64,000 nt of DNA from Blastococcus sp. CT_GayMR19. Lineage in GTDB: Bacteria > Actinomycetota > Actinomycetes > Mycobacteriales > Geodermatophilaceae. Location of the stretch: contig NZ_SPQL01000001.1 of the NCBI RefSeq assembly GCF_004570385.1, positions 1 through 64,000 on the forward strand, written 5' to 3'. Below the pieces are notes generated by a model. The model saw nothing but the letters and a program-made list of their open reading frames with translations, had not been told where the DNA came from and did no database searches. The first letter of the stretch is position 1. Each line of letters opens with the position of its first letter. The position numbers and the translations under genes are program-made. Positions 26,478-34,089 of the stretch are shown here, piece by piece.

Positions 26478-27239
26478 TCAGCCGGCCAGGGACGTCGGCG
26501 CGCGGTCGGCGGACTCGTCCGGCGGGGGCTGCAGCGTCGCGATGACCTCGGGGGCGCTGGAGCCGGTGGCGTCCATCTTCTTCTTCACCGTCGCCCCGTA
26601 GACGTCGACGTACTCCTGGCCTGACAGCGTCATGATCTCGTACATGATCTCGTCGGTGATCGACCGCTCGACGAAGCGGTCACCGCCGAGGCCGTCGTAG
26701 CGGGAGAAGTCCAGCGGCTTGCCGAACACGACGCGCACCCGGGGCAGCTTCCGGCCGAACGGCAGCTTCCGGCTGCTGTAGATCATCGCGACCGGGATGA
26801 CGGGGACACCGGCCTCCAGGGCCATCCGCGCGACGCCGATCTTGCCGCGGTACAACCGGCCGTCCGGTGAGCGCGTGCCCTCCGGATAGATGCCCAGCAG
26901 CTTGCCCTCACGCAGGATGCGCAGTCCGGTCTGGATGGCGTCCTCGGCGGCCGAGGCGCGGGAGCGGTCGATCGGGACCTGACCGGCGCCGGTGAAGAAC
27001 GCCTTCCGCAGGAGACCCTTCATCCCCGTCCCGGTGAAGTACTCGGCCTTGGCCAGGAAGGTGACCCGCCGCTTCAGCGACAGCGGCAGGAAGACCCAGT
27101 CGGCGGCGGAGAGGTGGTTGCTCGCCAGAATCGCCCCACCGGTGGCCGGAACGCTCTCCGTGCCCTCCGCGCGCGGGCGGATGACGACGTGCAGTGCCGG
27201 GCCGAGCGCGACGAATTTCAGGAACCAGTAGAACAACAC
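26478..27239 (-). CDS. plsC: 1-acyl-sn-glycerol-3-phosphate acyltransferase (PlsC family)
   Basis: 253 residues. The acyltransferase blocks are complete: NHLSAADW (HX4D) near 50, the glycine-rich FFTGAGQVPIDRS near 90, YPEGTRSPDG near 121 and VPVIPVAMIY near 148. It transfers an acyl chain to lysophosphatidate at the membrane in phospholipid synthesis. GTG 27239 follows a GGGAGG site; the longer frame adds unrelated residues. Position matches Rv2182c. An acidic, proline-rich tail of about 40 residues is unlike the core. Confidence 0.9.
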   Translation of the reverse strand: MLFYWFLKFVALGPALHVVIRPRAEGTESVPATGGAILASNHLSAADWVFLPLSLKRRVTFLAKAEYFTGTGMKGLLRKAFFTGAGQVPIDRSRASAAEDAIQTGLRILREGKLLGIYPEGTRSPDGRLYRGKIGVARMALEAGVPVIPVAMIYSSRKLPFGRKLPRVRVVFGKPLDFSRYDGLGGDRFVERSITDEIMYEIMTLSGQEYVDVYGATVKKKMDATGSSAPEVIATLQPPPDESADRAPTSLAG

Positions 27240-27364
27240 GCCTCCCTCGTGAACTGCCAGACTAGGGAGCCCGGGGGCCGATGGACAATCGGCTGCTCCG
27301 CAGATCAGCTGTCCGAGCACCTGCCCAACCGGTCGGCACGCCGCCGACGCCGAGGAGGACCCCC

Positions 27365-28192
27365 GTGTCTGGACCCACCGCGCCCACCGACGTGATGGCC
27401 GGTGCCGAGCCGTTCGACTTCCCCGGCGGCGCGGGTCCCGACGGGCGGACCGGCGTGCTGCTCGTCCACGGCTTCACCGGGACGCCGATGAGCATGCGCC
27501 CCTGGGGTGAGCACCTGGCCGCGGAGGGCTTCGCCGTCCGGTGCCCGCTGCTGCCCGGCCACGGCACGCGCTGGCAGGACTGCAACATCAGCACCCACGA
27601 CCAGTGGACGACGAGCGTCGGGGAGGCCTTCGACCAGCTCGCGGCCGAGTGCGACCGCGTGTTCGTCGCGGGGCTGTCGATGGGCGGCACCCTCGCCACC
27701 CGGCTGGCCGAGGTGCGTCCCGACGACGTCGCCGGGCTGATCCTGGTGAACCCGGCCCTGCTCACCGAGCGCCTCGACGCCAAGCTGCTGCCGCTGATCG
27801 CGCGCCTCACCGGCAGCTGGGCCCCGATCGCCAACGACATCAAGAAGCCCGGCATCGTCGAGCTCGCCTACCCGAAGCTGCCGACCCGGGCGATGATGCA
27901 GCTCCGCCTGCTCTGGAAGGCCACCCGCGGCGACCTCTCCCGCGTCACCGCCCCGGTCATCGTCTTCCACAGTGCCGAGGACCACGTCGTCGAGCCGATC
28001 AACTCGCGGGTGCTGCTGGACGGCGTCGGCAGCACCGACACCACCGAGGTCGTGCTCCGGGACAGCTACCACGTCGCCACGCTCGACAACGACGCCCCGA
28101 TGATCTTCGCCCGCTCGGTCGAATGGATCCGCGAGCACGTGGCCGCGTCCCGGACCACCGCCGGCGAGGCGCCGGCGGCGGGGTCCACATGA
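27365..28192 (+). CDS. alpha/beta hydrolase, carboxylesterase / monoacylglycerol lipase-like
   Basis: 275 residues. VLLVHGFTGTPMSMRPW near 30 is the oxyanion region, GLSMGGTL near 98 the nucleophile elbow, and HSAEDHVVEP near 207 and DSYHVATLDND near 235 the acid and base. The pattern is that of the Est30-type carboxylesterases. GTG 27365 sits behind GAGGAGG. It is divergent from plsC, and a role in lipid turnover is plausible but not shown. Confidence 0.88.
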   Translation: MSGPTAPTDVMAGAEPFDFPGGAGPDGRTGVLLVHGFTGTPMSMRPWGEHLAAEGFAVRCPLLPGHGTRWQDCNISTHDQWTTSVGEAFDQLAAECDRVFVAGLSMGGTLATRLAEVRPDDVAGLILVNPALLTERLDAKLLPLIARLTGSWAPIANDIKKPGIVELAYPKLPTRAMMQLRLLWKATRGDLSRVTAPVIVFHSAEDHVVEPINSRVLLDGVGSTDTTEVVLRDSYHVATLDNDAPMIFARSVEWIREHVAASRTTAGEAPAAGST

Positions 28193-28235
28193 CCGCGCCC
28201 CGCCCGGGCACGGGAGCCGCAGCCGTGGAGGCACG

Positions 28236-28949
28236 GTGAGCGGGCGGCGGGGCCGCGGCCGCCGGGACAACGGCCTGGACGCGACGCTCTGGAGCCCGCT
28301 GCGCGACGTCGACCCGCGGGTCGGCGAGCATCTGCTCGACGTCCTGCAGGCCGCCGGCATCCCCGCGTACCTGGAGCCCTCGGCCGACGTCGGCCCGTAC
28401 ACGCGCACGGTCTTCCTCCCCAGCCCGCCGCTGGACCGGCTCTTCGTCGACCGGTCCCGCCGCGCGGAGGCGCGCGGTCTGGTGGACGAGCACGCGCCGC
28501 CCGGGGCCGACGGAGGGCATGCCGCCGACAACCGCCGTCGCGAGCCGGCGCCCGACCGTGCCGCCGTCCGTTCCGACCTGGACGAGGACGCCGAGTGGGC
28601 GCGCATCGTCTCGGCCTTCGAGGCGGAGAGCGGCCGCTCGGCGGTGACCGACCGGCCGTCCGACGCACCGCCTCCTCCCCCGCACGAGCCGGCGGTGCTC
28701 GACCGCCCTGACGAGCACTTCGAACCGCCCCCGCCGCCGCCGATCCCGGCGCCCGCACCCGCCTCGCTGTACGCGGCGCTGATCGTGGCCGCCGGCCTGC
28801 TGCTGGTCGGGGCCCCGGGGGTGCTGGGGCTGTCCTCCGACCTCGGGCTGGTGCTGGGGGTCGCGGCGATCGCCGGGGGTGTGGCGATGCTCGTCTCCCG
28901 CATGCGCGACCGGTCCCCCGACGACGGCGACGACGGCGCCGTCGTCTGA
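28236..28949 (+). CDS. conserved hypothetical membrane protein, DUF308-like tail
   Basis: 237 residues. The first 80 residues form a compact domain (LDATLWSPLRDVDPRVGEHLLDVLQAAGIPAYLEP) and the next 90 are acidic and proline-rich (PPPPPHEP, EPPPPPPIP). The C-terminus has two membrane helices (about 172-190 and 197-217). The N-terminal part resembles a cytoplasmic binding module tethered by a flexible linker. The GTG has a GGAGG site. It lies 43 bp after the esterase gene in what looks like a two-gene operon. No function is assigned. Confidence 0.75.
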   Translation: MSGRRGRGRRDNGLDATLWSPLRDVDPRVGEHLLDVLQAAGIPAYLEPSADVGPYTRTVFLPSPPLDRLFVDRSRRAEARGLVDEHAPPGADGGHAADNRRREPAPDRAAVRSDLDEDAEWARIVSAFEAESGRSAVTDRPSDAPPPPPHEPAVLDRPDEHFEPPPPPPIPAPAPASLYAALIVAAGLLLVGAPGVLGLSSDLGLVLGVAAIAGGVAMLVSRMRDRSPDDGDDGAVV

Positions 28950-28971
28950 GCGGAGCGGGGCCGAGCCCGGC

Positions 28972-29328
28972 TCAGTCCCCGGGCACGGTCAGCGGTGCCC
29001 CGCCGAACCCGATCTCGTTGCCGTCCGGGTCCCGGTAGGTCGCCTTGCGGACGCCGTTCTCGTACGTCTCGCTCAAGGCGGGCTCGATCCCACGGTCGGC
29101 CATCTCCCGGACCCGCGCATCGAAGTCGTCCAGGAAGACCGTGTGCATCGCGTGGCCCGCGTGCTCGGGGCGCACCTCGATGAACACGTACCGGTGCTCG
29201 GCGAGCTCCCACACCGCCTCGGTGTCGTTCGGCAGGAAGCTCGGGCCCGAGCCCAGCAGCCGCTCGTACCAGGCCAGTGCCCGCTGGTAGTCGGCGACCG
29301 GGATCCCGGCGAAGAGGTCGACCGTCAC
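28972..29328 (-). CDS. glyoxalase/bleomycin-resistance/dioxygenase superfamily protein
   Basis: 118 residues forming one vicinal-oxygen-chelate module: LFAGIPVADYQRALAWYERLLG at the start, HRYVFIEVRPEHAGHAMHTVFL in the middle and ATYRDPDGNEIGFGG near the end, where the Glu usually binds metal. Single-module proteins dimerise. The substrate is unknown. GTG 29328 is the best start but has no clear ribosome site. A GGA-loop hairpin sits 10 bp upstream. Confidence 0.82.
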   Translation of the reverse strand: MTVDLFAGIPVADYQRALAWYERLLGSGPSFLPNDTEAVWELAEHRYVFIEVRPEHAGHAMHTVFLDDFDARVREMADRGIEPALSETYENGVRKATYRDPDGNEIGFGGAPLTVPGD

Positions 29329-29337
29329 GATGACACT

Positions 29338-29354
29338 GTCGTCCTCCGGACGCC
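29338..29354 (-). repeat. single GGA-loop hairpin
   Basis: On the minus strand GGCGTCC-GGA-GGACGAC, related to the paired hairpins at 29602-29650 and 31002-31050 but with one stem mismatch. It lies just upstream of the glyoxalase-like gene. The rest of 29355-29601 has no gene I can support; it is GC-rich and carries a CCCGGAGGGT block shared with the region after 30913. Confidence 0.6.
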
Positions 29355-29601
29355 GAAACGTGCGCGATCCCGGGCTCCGGTGTCGCCGCGAGGGGTTCAG
29401 TGGTCCCGCGCGGTGGTGACGAAGCTGCTGGGGACGGGACCTGGATGCGGTGGTCGACGCGAGTGGGGCCCGGAGGGTTCCGCGGCGGCGGCGACGGAGC
29501 CGCCCTGCGAGGGTCGCGCCGCGACGCGGGGGCCGGGGGCTTCCCGGCGTGGCGCGACGAAAGGGCTCATCGCAGATCGGGGACGGCACCTGGAGGTGGT
29601 G

Positions 29602-29650
29602 GTCGTCCGGAGGACGACATCGTCATGGCGGTTGTCGTCCGGAGGACGAC
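29602..29650 (+). repeat. paired GGA-loop hairpins upstream of ornithine cyclodeaminase
   Basis: Two exact copies of GTCGTCCGGAGGACGAC (29602-29618 and 29634-29650), 32 bp apart, separated by ATCGTCATGGCGGTT. Each has a 7-bp stem and GGA loop. The second ends 8 bp before the TAGCGT -10 of the next gene, so it may affect that promoter. The related pair at 31002-31050 has GTCGCCC/GGGCGAC stems, a compensated change. Confidence 0.85.
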
Positions 29651-29671
29651 AGATCACATAGCGTCAGCTCG

Positions 29672-30913
29672 GTGAGCACAGCTGCGCATTCCGCCAGGGT
29701 CGCGGTGTCCGGGCACCTGATGGACACCGGCATCCTCGCCCGCATCCTCGACGACGTCCTCGAGTACGGCGGTGACTACCGCATCGAGAGCCTCGATCTC
29801 GGCCGGCAGCACGAGGACGAGTCCACGGCCGTGGTGGAGATCAGCGCCGACGGGTCCGAGCGGCTCGACCGCATCCTGATGCGGGTGCAGATCCACGGGG
29901 CGAACGCCGTCGACCCCGGGGTCGCGCTCACGCGACCCGCGCCGTCCGAGGGCGTCTTCCCGGAGGACTTCTACTCGACCACCAACCTCGAGACCCTCGT
30001 CCGGCTGGACCGGGAGTGGCTGCGCGTCCGCCAGCCGGAGATGGACTGCGGCCTGGTCGTCACCGAGGAGGACGGCGGACCCGTCGTCCGCACGGTGCCG
30101 GTGAGCGACGTGAAGGCCGGCGACACCGTCGTGTGCGGGGCGCACGGCGTCCAGGTCGAGCTCCCGCCGCAGGCACCCCGCGGCGAGGAGGACAGCTTCG
30201 GCTTCATGTCGTCGTCGGTGTCCAGCGAGAAGCCGCAGGCGCTGCTGGTCCGGCAGATCGCGCAGCGCATGCGGGACGTCAAGGCCGCCGGGCAGAAGGT
30301 GCTGTGGGTCGGCGGGCCGGCCGTGGTGCACACCGGCGCGGCGCCGGCCATGGTCCGGCTGGTGCGCGCCGGCTACGTCGACGTCCTGTTCGCCGGTAAC
30401 GCGCTGGCCACCCACGACATCGAGGCATCGCTCTTCGGCACCTCACTCGGCGTCGACCTGGCCAAGGGGTCGGGCGTGCCGCACGGGCACGAGCACCACA
30501 TCCGGGCCATCAACACGATCCGCGCCGCCGGATCGATCGCCGCGGCGGTCGAGTCCGGCGTGCTCACCGGTGGCGTGATGCACGCGATGGTCCAGGAGGG
30601 CAAGCCGTTCGTGCTGGTGGGCTCGGTGCGCGACGACGGTCCGCTGCCCGACGTCTACACCGACGTGATCGAGGGCCAGCGGGCGATGCGGGCCGAGCTG
30701 CCGGGCGTGGGCTTCGCGATCATGGTGGCCACGATGCTGCACTCGATCGCGACCGGGAACATCCTCCCGGCGTCCATCCCGCTCGTCTCCGTGGACATCA
30801 ACCCGGCCACGGTCACCAAGCTGGCCGACCGCGGCAGCGCCCAGGCGATGGGGATCATCACCGACATCGGGCTGTTCCTCGAGCAACTGGCCCGCGAGCT
30901 CACCCCCGAGTGA
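29672..30913 (+). CDS. archaeal-type ornithine cyclodeaminase (TIGR00300, LOR/SDH domain protein)
   Basis: 413 residues. The N-terminal 100 residues are a LOR/SDH domain (SGHLMDTGILARILDDVLEYGGDYRIESLDLG); the C-terminal part has a nucleotide-binding fold (KVLWVGGPAVVHTGAA near 211, VDVLFAGNALATHDIEASLFGTSLG near 233, GHEHHIRAINTIRAAGS near 272). The group includes the Methanococcus enzyme and the C-terminal half of cyanobacterial ArgZ/AgrE, which make proline and ammonia from ornithine. It is unrelated to the usual mu-crystallin-type bacterial enzyme. GTG 29672 has TAGCGT (29659-29664) 7 nt upstream. The reaction is inferred from the family. Confidence 0.83.
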   Translation: MSTAAHSARVAVSGHLMDTGILARILDDVLEYGGDYRIESLDLGRQHEDESTAVVEISADGSERLDRILMRVQIHGANAVDPGVALTRPAPSEGVFPEDFYSTTNLETLVRLDREWLRVRQPEMDCGLVVTEEDGGPVVRTVPVSDVKAGDTVVCGAHGVQVELPPQAPRGEEDSFGFMSSSVSSEKPQALLVRQIAQRMRDVKAAGQKVLWVGGPAVVHTGAAPAMVRLVRAGYVDVLFAGNALATHDIEASLFGTSLGVDLAKGSGVPHGHEHHIRAINTIRAAGSIAAAVESGVLTGGVMHAMVQEGKPFVLVGSVRDDGPLPDVYTDVIEGQRAMRAELPGVGFAIMVATMLHSIATGNILPASIPLVSVDINPATVTKLADRGSAQAMGIITDIGLFLEQLARELTPE

Positions 30914-31001
30914 CGAGTGGGCCCGGAGGGTCCGCGAGGAGCGAGGATGGCCGCCCCGCGAGGTGGCTCAACGCAACGGGGGAACGTGTCCTGGCCGCGG
31001 T

Positions 31002-31050
31002 GCCGCCCGGGAGGGCGACGATGTCATGGCGGCGTCGCCCGGAGGGCGAC
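31002..31050 (+). repeat. paired GGA-loop hairpins over the 3' end of the ROK kinase gene
   Basis: First unit GCCGCCC-GGGA-GGGCGAC (31002-31019), second GTCGCCC-GGA-GGGCGAC (31034-31050), with the same spacer pattern GATGTCATGGCGGC as the pair at 29602-29650. The second unit lies inside the last codons of the ROK kinase gene. Confidence 0.8.
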
Positions 31051-32016
31051 CATGTCACGGACGAGGTCCGCGGCGCCGACCAGGCCGGCCTGGGGGCCGA
31101 GCTCGGCCGCGACCACCCGTGGACCCGGCCGGTAGCCGCGGCCGGGCAGCGCGCGGTCCAGCTGCGCGCGGGCCGGGGCGAGCAGCAGCTCCCCGAGCAC
31201 GCTCACCCCGCCGCCGACCACCACCACGTCCGGGTCGAGCACGGCGGCGAGGTCGGCGATGCCCTGTCCGAGCCACGTGCCGACCTCGGTGACGATCTCG
31301 CGGGCAGCGGGATCCCCGTCGGTGGCCGCCCGGGCGACGTGCTCCCCCACCAGCCGCCGGGCATCGCCGTCGACCAGTTCCAGCAGCCGCTGGGCCGTCG
31401 CCGGAGAGCTCGCCGCCAGCTCCCGGGCGGCCCTGCCGAGGGCGTTGCCGCTGGAGTACTGCTCCCAGCATCCGCGGTTGCCGCAGGCGCAGCGCCGTCC
31501 GTCCGGCACGACGCGCATGTGACCCCACTCCCCGGCGATCCCGTGGGCGCCCCGCTGCAGCCGCCCGTCCAGCACGATCCCGCCGCCGATCCCGGTGCCG
31601 AGGGTCACCATCAGCGCCAGGTCGGAGCCCTGCGCCGCGCCGTAGCGGTACTCGGCCCAGGCGGCCGCGTCCGCGTCGTTGCCCACCCACAGCGGCCGCC
31701 GCAGCCGGTGGCCGAGGTCGGCGCGGAGCGTGGAGCCGCGCCAGGCCAGATGCGGGCTGAACAGGACGGTGTCCCCCGTGCGGTCGAACCAGCCCGCCGC
31801 GCCGACCCCGACCCCCACCAGTTCCCCGTCGTGCCCGGCGGCCAGTTCTTCGACGACGGCGGCGATGGCGTCCTCGGTCTCGGCGACGGATGCACCGGGG
31901 GTCGCCCGCCGCGCCGTGGCCACCACCGTCCCGTCCGGCGCCACGACCCCGCCGGCGACCTTCGTCCCACCGATGTCGATGCCGAGTGCGGGTAACGCCG
32001 CCGCGCCGGCGCTCAT
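31024..32016 (-). CDS. ROK-family sugar kinase (probable glucokinase)
   Basis: 330 residues. LGIDIGGTKVAGGVV is the ATP loop, GNDADAAAWAEYRYGA near 113 has the catalytic Asp, LGTGIGGGIVLDGRL near 138, GEWGHMRV near 165 and the zinc motif CACGNRGCWEQY near 178. This is the glucokinase branch, most likely phosphorylating glucose with ATP; some actinobacterial members also use polyphosphate. ATG 32016 overlaps the stop of the upstream gene by 4 nt. The last nine residues are encoded by a dispersed hairpin repeat. Confidence 0.88.
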   Translation of the reverse strand: MSAGAAALPALGIDIGGTKVAGGVVAPDGTVVATARRATPGASVAETEDAIAAVVEELAAGHDGELVGVGVGAAGWFDRTGDTVLFSPHLAWRGSTLRADLGHRLRRPLWVGNDADAAAWAEYRYGAAQGSDLALMVTLGTGIGGGIVLDGRLQRGAHGIAGEWGHMRVVPDGRRCACGNRGCWEQYSSGNALGRAARELAASSPATAQRLLELVDGDARRLVGEHVARAATDGDPAAREIVTEVGTWLGQGIADLAAVLDPDVVVVGGGVSVLGELLLAPARAQLDRALPGRGYRPGPRVVAAELGPQAGLVGAADLVRDMVALRATPP

Positions 32017-32357
32017 GCGATCTCGATGCGCTGCACCGCCGGGGGCGGCTCGGGCACGGGGGTGTCGTCCGTCCCGGCGGGCGCGGTCTGGCCCGCCGAC
32101 TCCACGGATTCGGCGAGGGTGCGGAGTGCGTTCGCGCTCGTGGTCAGGAGGTCCGCGAGCGCGGCGCTCACCTCGGGGCGGTCACCGCGCGCCACCGCTG
32201 CCGCCTGGCAGAGCGGGCACCAGGCACAGTCGGCGCCGTGCTGAGCGCTCGTCCCGCTCCCCGCGCCATCGGCCGAGCCCGCGGAGGCGGCCTGTCCCTG
32301 GACGAAGACGTCCAGCAGCCGCTTGGCCTGGTCGAGCCAGTCGGATCCGGTGCTCAT
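32013..32357 (-). CDS. conserved actinobacterial hypothetical protein
   Basis: 114 residues: N-terminal helix WLDQAKRLLDVFVQG, a low-complexity Ala/Gly/Ser stretch, a cysteine pair ADCAWCPLCQAAA near 44, a helical segment RPEVSAALADLLTTSANALRTLAESV and a proline-rich tail. It lies in the operon SRPBCC - ArsA-like - this gene - ROK kinase, overlapping both neighbours by 4 nt, and occupies the place of Rv2183c. The cysteine pairs could bind a metal. Function unknown. Confidence 0.75.
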   Translation of the reverse strand: MSTGSDWLDQAKRLLDVFVQGQAASAGSADGAGSGTSAQHGADCAWCPLCQAAAVARGDRPEVSAALADLLTTSANALRTLAESVESAGQTAPAGTDDTPVPEPPPAVQRIEIA

Positions 32358-33496
32358 GGTGTCCTCTCGTCCGCGGCCAGCAGATCGGCCGGCCACTGCT
32401 GCGGATCGGGCCGGAAGCCGACCTCGAGGCGGGCGTCCGTTCCGCCCGGGTCGACCAGGCGGCCACCGGTCACCTCGCAGCGGCGCAACAGCGGGTCCAG
32501 GGCGAGGCACCGCCGGGCTCCGCCGACGGTGACCACCAGGTCGTCCATCCACCGGGTGAGCGTGACATCCCCGCGGTGGGCGAAGGGCAGCGGAAGGCTC
32601 AGCTGCCAGGCACCGTCCCGGCGCTCGGGGCCCGGGGCGGGCGGCGGCGCTCCGGGTCCCGGCGCGAAGCCCTCGAGCAGCTCCGCCAGACCGTCGGCGT
32701 CCACGGGCCCGACCGCACCCTCCGGGACCTGCCGGACCTCCGCGAGCTCGGCGAACGCGGCCAGTGCGGCGTCCCGGTCGGCGGCCCGCGCCGCCGCCCA
32801 TTCCCCGGTGCCCTCGGACGGCGGGACGCGGGTGAGCACCGCGGCCGGCCGGAGGCCGTGGAGGGCGAGCGTGGTCACGGCGGTCCGGAGCCGGTCGACG
32901 CCGGCGCTCGTCGGCAGGGCGACCAGGCACACCGCCGTGTCGGCGCGGACGGCGAGCCGGTCGGCGGCCAGCAGTCCCTCCAGGACGGGGATCGCGGCCA
33001 GCGCGGCGTCGACCGGCCCCCGGCGGAGGGCCCCGGAGCCGACGGCAGCGGTGCGGACGGCGCCCAGGGCCCGCATCCCGGGTGGGAACAGCTGGTCGAG
33101 CCACCAGCGCAGCGTGGCGGGGAGGGCGACGAACGCGGCAGCGGACTCGACCGGCCCGGCGTCGAGCACGACCAGGTCGGCGTCCGCACCGGCGAGCTCG
33201 GCGAACAGTGCGAGGTCCGCGCCGCCGGGCAGCGGGACCACCGAGCTCGACGGCGGCAGGGTCAGCTGCGGCAGCACCGGGCCGAGACCCTCGGCGAGCC
33301 CGCCCCAGAACCGCTCCAGGGCCGCCTGCTGGTCCACGCGGACGACCTCCAGCCGCGGGACGTCGCCGAGGCCGGGCACGTCCTGACGGGAGAGCAGCAC
33401 GGTGCGGCGGCCGGCGCGGGCCGCGCGGACGGCGGCGGATGCGGCCATCGTCGTCGTCCCGGCGCCGCCCGGACCGGTGAACAGCAGGGTGCGCAC
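32354..33496 (-). CDS. ArsA/GET3-like ATPase homologue with a degenerate P-loop
   Basis: 380 residues. The deviant Walker A position reads LLFTGPGGAGTTTMAASAA (residues 4-22): both the signature lysine and the Walker lysine of the family (GKGGxGKT) are missing, replaced by Pro and Thr. LVVLDAGPVESAAAF near 110 stands for switch II. The C-terminus (LSLPLPFAHRGDVTLTRWMDDLVV) is the alpha-crystallin-like domain seen in many ArsA-like proteins. Without the lysines, normal ATP hydrolysis is doubtful. It sits 7 bp after the SRPBCC gene, matching Rv2184c. ATP-independent binding is possible. Confidence 0.82.
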   Translation of the reverse strand: MRTLLFTGPGGAGTTTMAASAAVRAARAGRRTVLLSRQDVPGLGDVPRLEVVRVDQQAALERFWGGLAEGLGPVLPQLTLPPSSSVVPLPGGADLALFAELAGADADLVVLDAGPVESAAAFVALPATLRWWLDQLFPPGMRALGAVRTAAVGSGALRRGPVDAALAAIPVLEGLLAADRLAVRADTAVCLVALPTSAGVDRLRTAVTTLALHGLRPAAVLTRVPPSEGTGEWAAARAADRDAALAAFAELAEVRQVPEGAVGPVDADGLAELLEGFAPGPGAPPPAPGPERRDGAWQLSLPLPFAHRGDVTLTRWMDDLVVTVGGARRCLALDPLLRRCEVTGGRLVDPGGTDARLEVGFRPDPQQWPADLLAADERTP

Positions 33497-33503
33497 GAGC
33501 GAC

Positions 33504-33935
33504 TCAGCTCTCGACGCGCTTCTTGAGCTCCTTGAGAGCCGTGTCGAGGATGACCTTCTCCGCCTTGCGCTTGATCATGCCGAGCATCGGGATGGTGAGG
33601 TCGATCGTGATGCGGTACGTGACCTCGGTGCGCCCGTCGGTCTCCTGGAGCGTGTAGGAGCCCTCCTGCCGCTTCTGCATCTGGCCCTTCACCAGGGACC
33701 ACGACACCTTCCGGTCGTCCTCCCAGACGTACTGGAGCACGTAGTCGTCCTTCACCGCACCGGCGTCGAGCACGAAGTGGACCTGGCGGGCGCGACCGTC
33801 CTCGCCGGTCTCCAGGATCTCGACCTGCTTCGCGGAGGCGACCCACTGGGGGTAGGCGGGGAAGTCGGCGATGACCGCCATGACGTCGGCCGCGGGCGCA
33901 TCGACGGTGATCGACTGGGTGGACTGGTCGGCCAT
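33504..33935 (-). CDS. SRPBCC (START-like) lipid-binding family protein
   Basis: 143 residues. QSITVDAPAADVMAVIADFPAYPQWVASAKQVEIL is the opening of a polyketide cyclase/dehydrase-type SRPBCC barrel, followed by strands and the C-terminal helix MIKRKAEKVILDTALKELKKRV. These barrels hold hydrophobic ligands. It is the first gene of the four-gene minus-strand operon and matches Rv2185c, whose neighbour fadD15 is divergent here too. Minus-strand TAGCCT (33943-33948) lies 7 nt before the ATG, so the transcript is probably leaderless. Ligand unknown. Confidence 0.88.
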   Translation of the reverse strand: MADQSTQSITVDAPAADVMAVIADFPAYPQWVASAKQVEILETGEDGRARQVHFVLDAGAVKDDYVLQYVWEDDRKVSWSLVKGQMQKRQEGSYTLQETDGRTEVTYRITIDLTIPMLGMIKRKAEKVILDTALKELKKRVES

Positions 33936-34089
33936 GGGCAGCAGGCTAGCCGTTCGTCATCCCTTCGGGCCCGGAGACCCAGCGCTTCGCTACTCATGGG
34001 TAGGCCCAGCGACTAGATTCATCCGGACGTCCCCGCCCGGGGCCGCGGGGCGACGGTGCCCCCGGACGGACGGGGAGGAGAGGACCAGC

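Noticed and set aside
29355-29601. Possible small gene between the glyoxalase-like and ornithine cyclodeaminase genes
   Set aside because: Open frames exist on both strands, but all are Arg/Gly-rich shadows, and the sequence is made of repeat fragments shared with 30913-31050.
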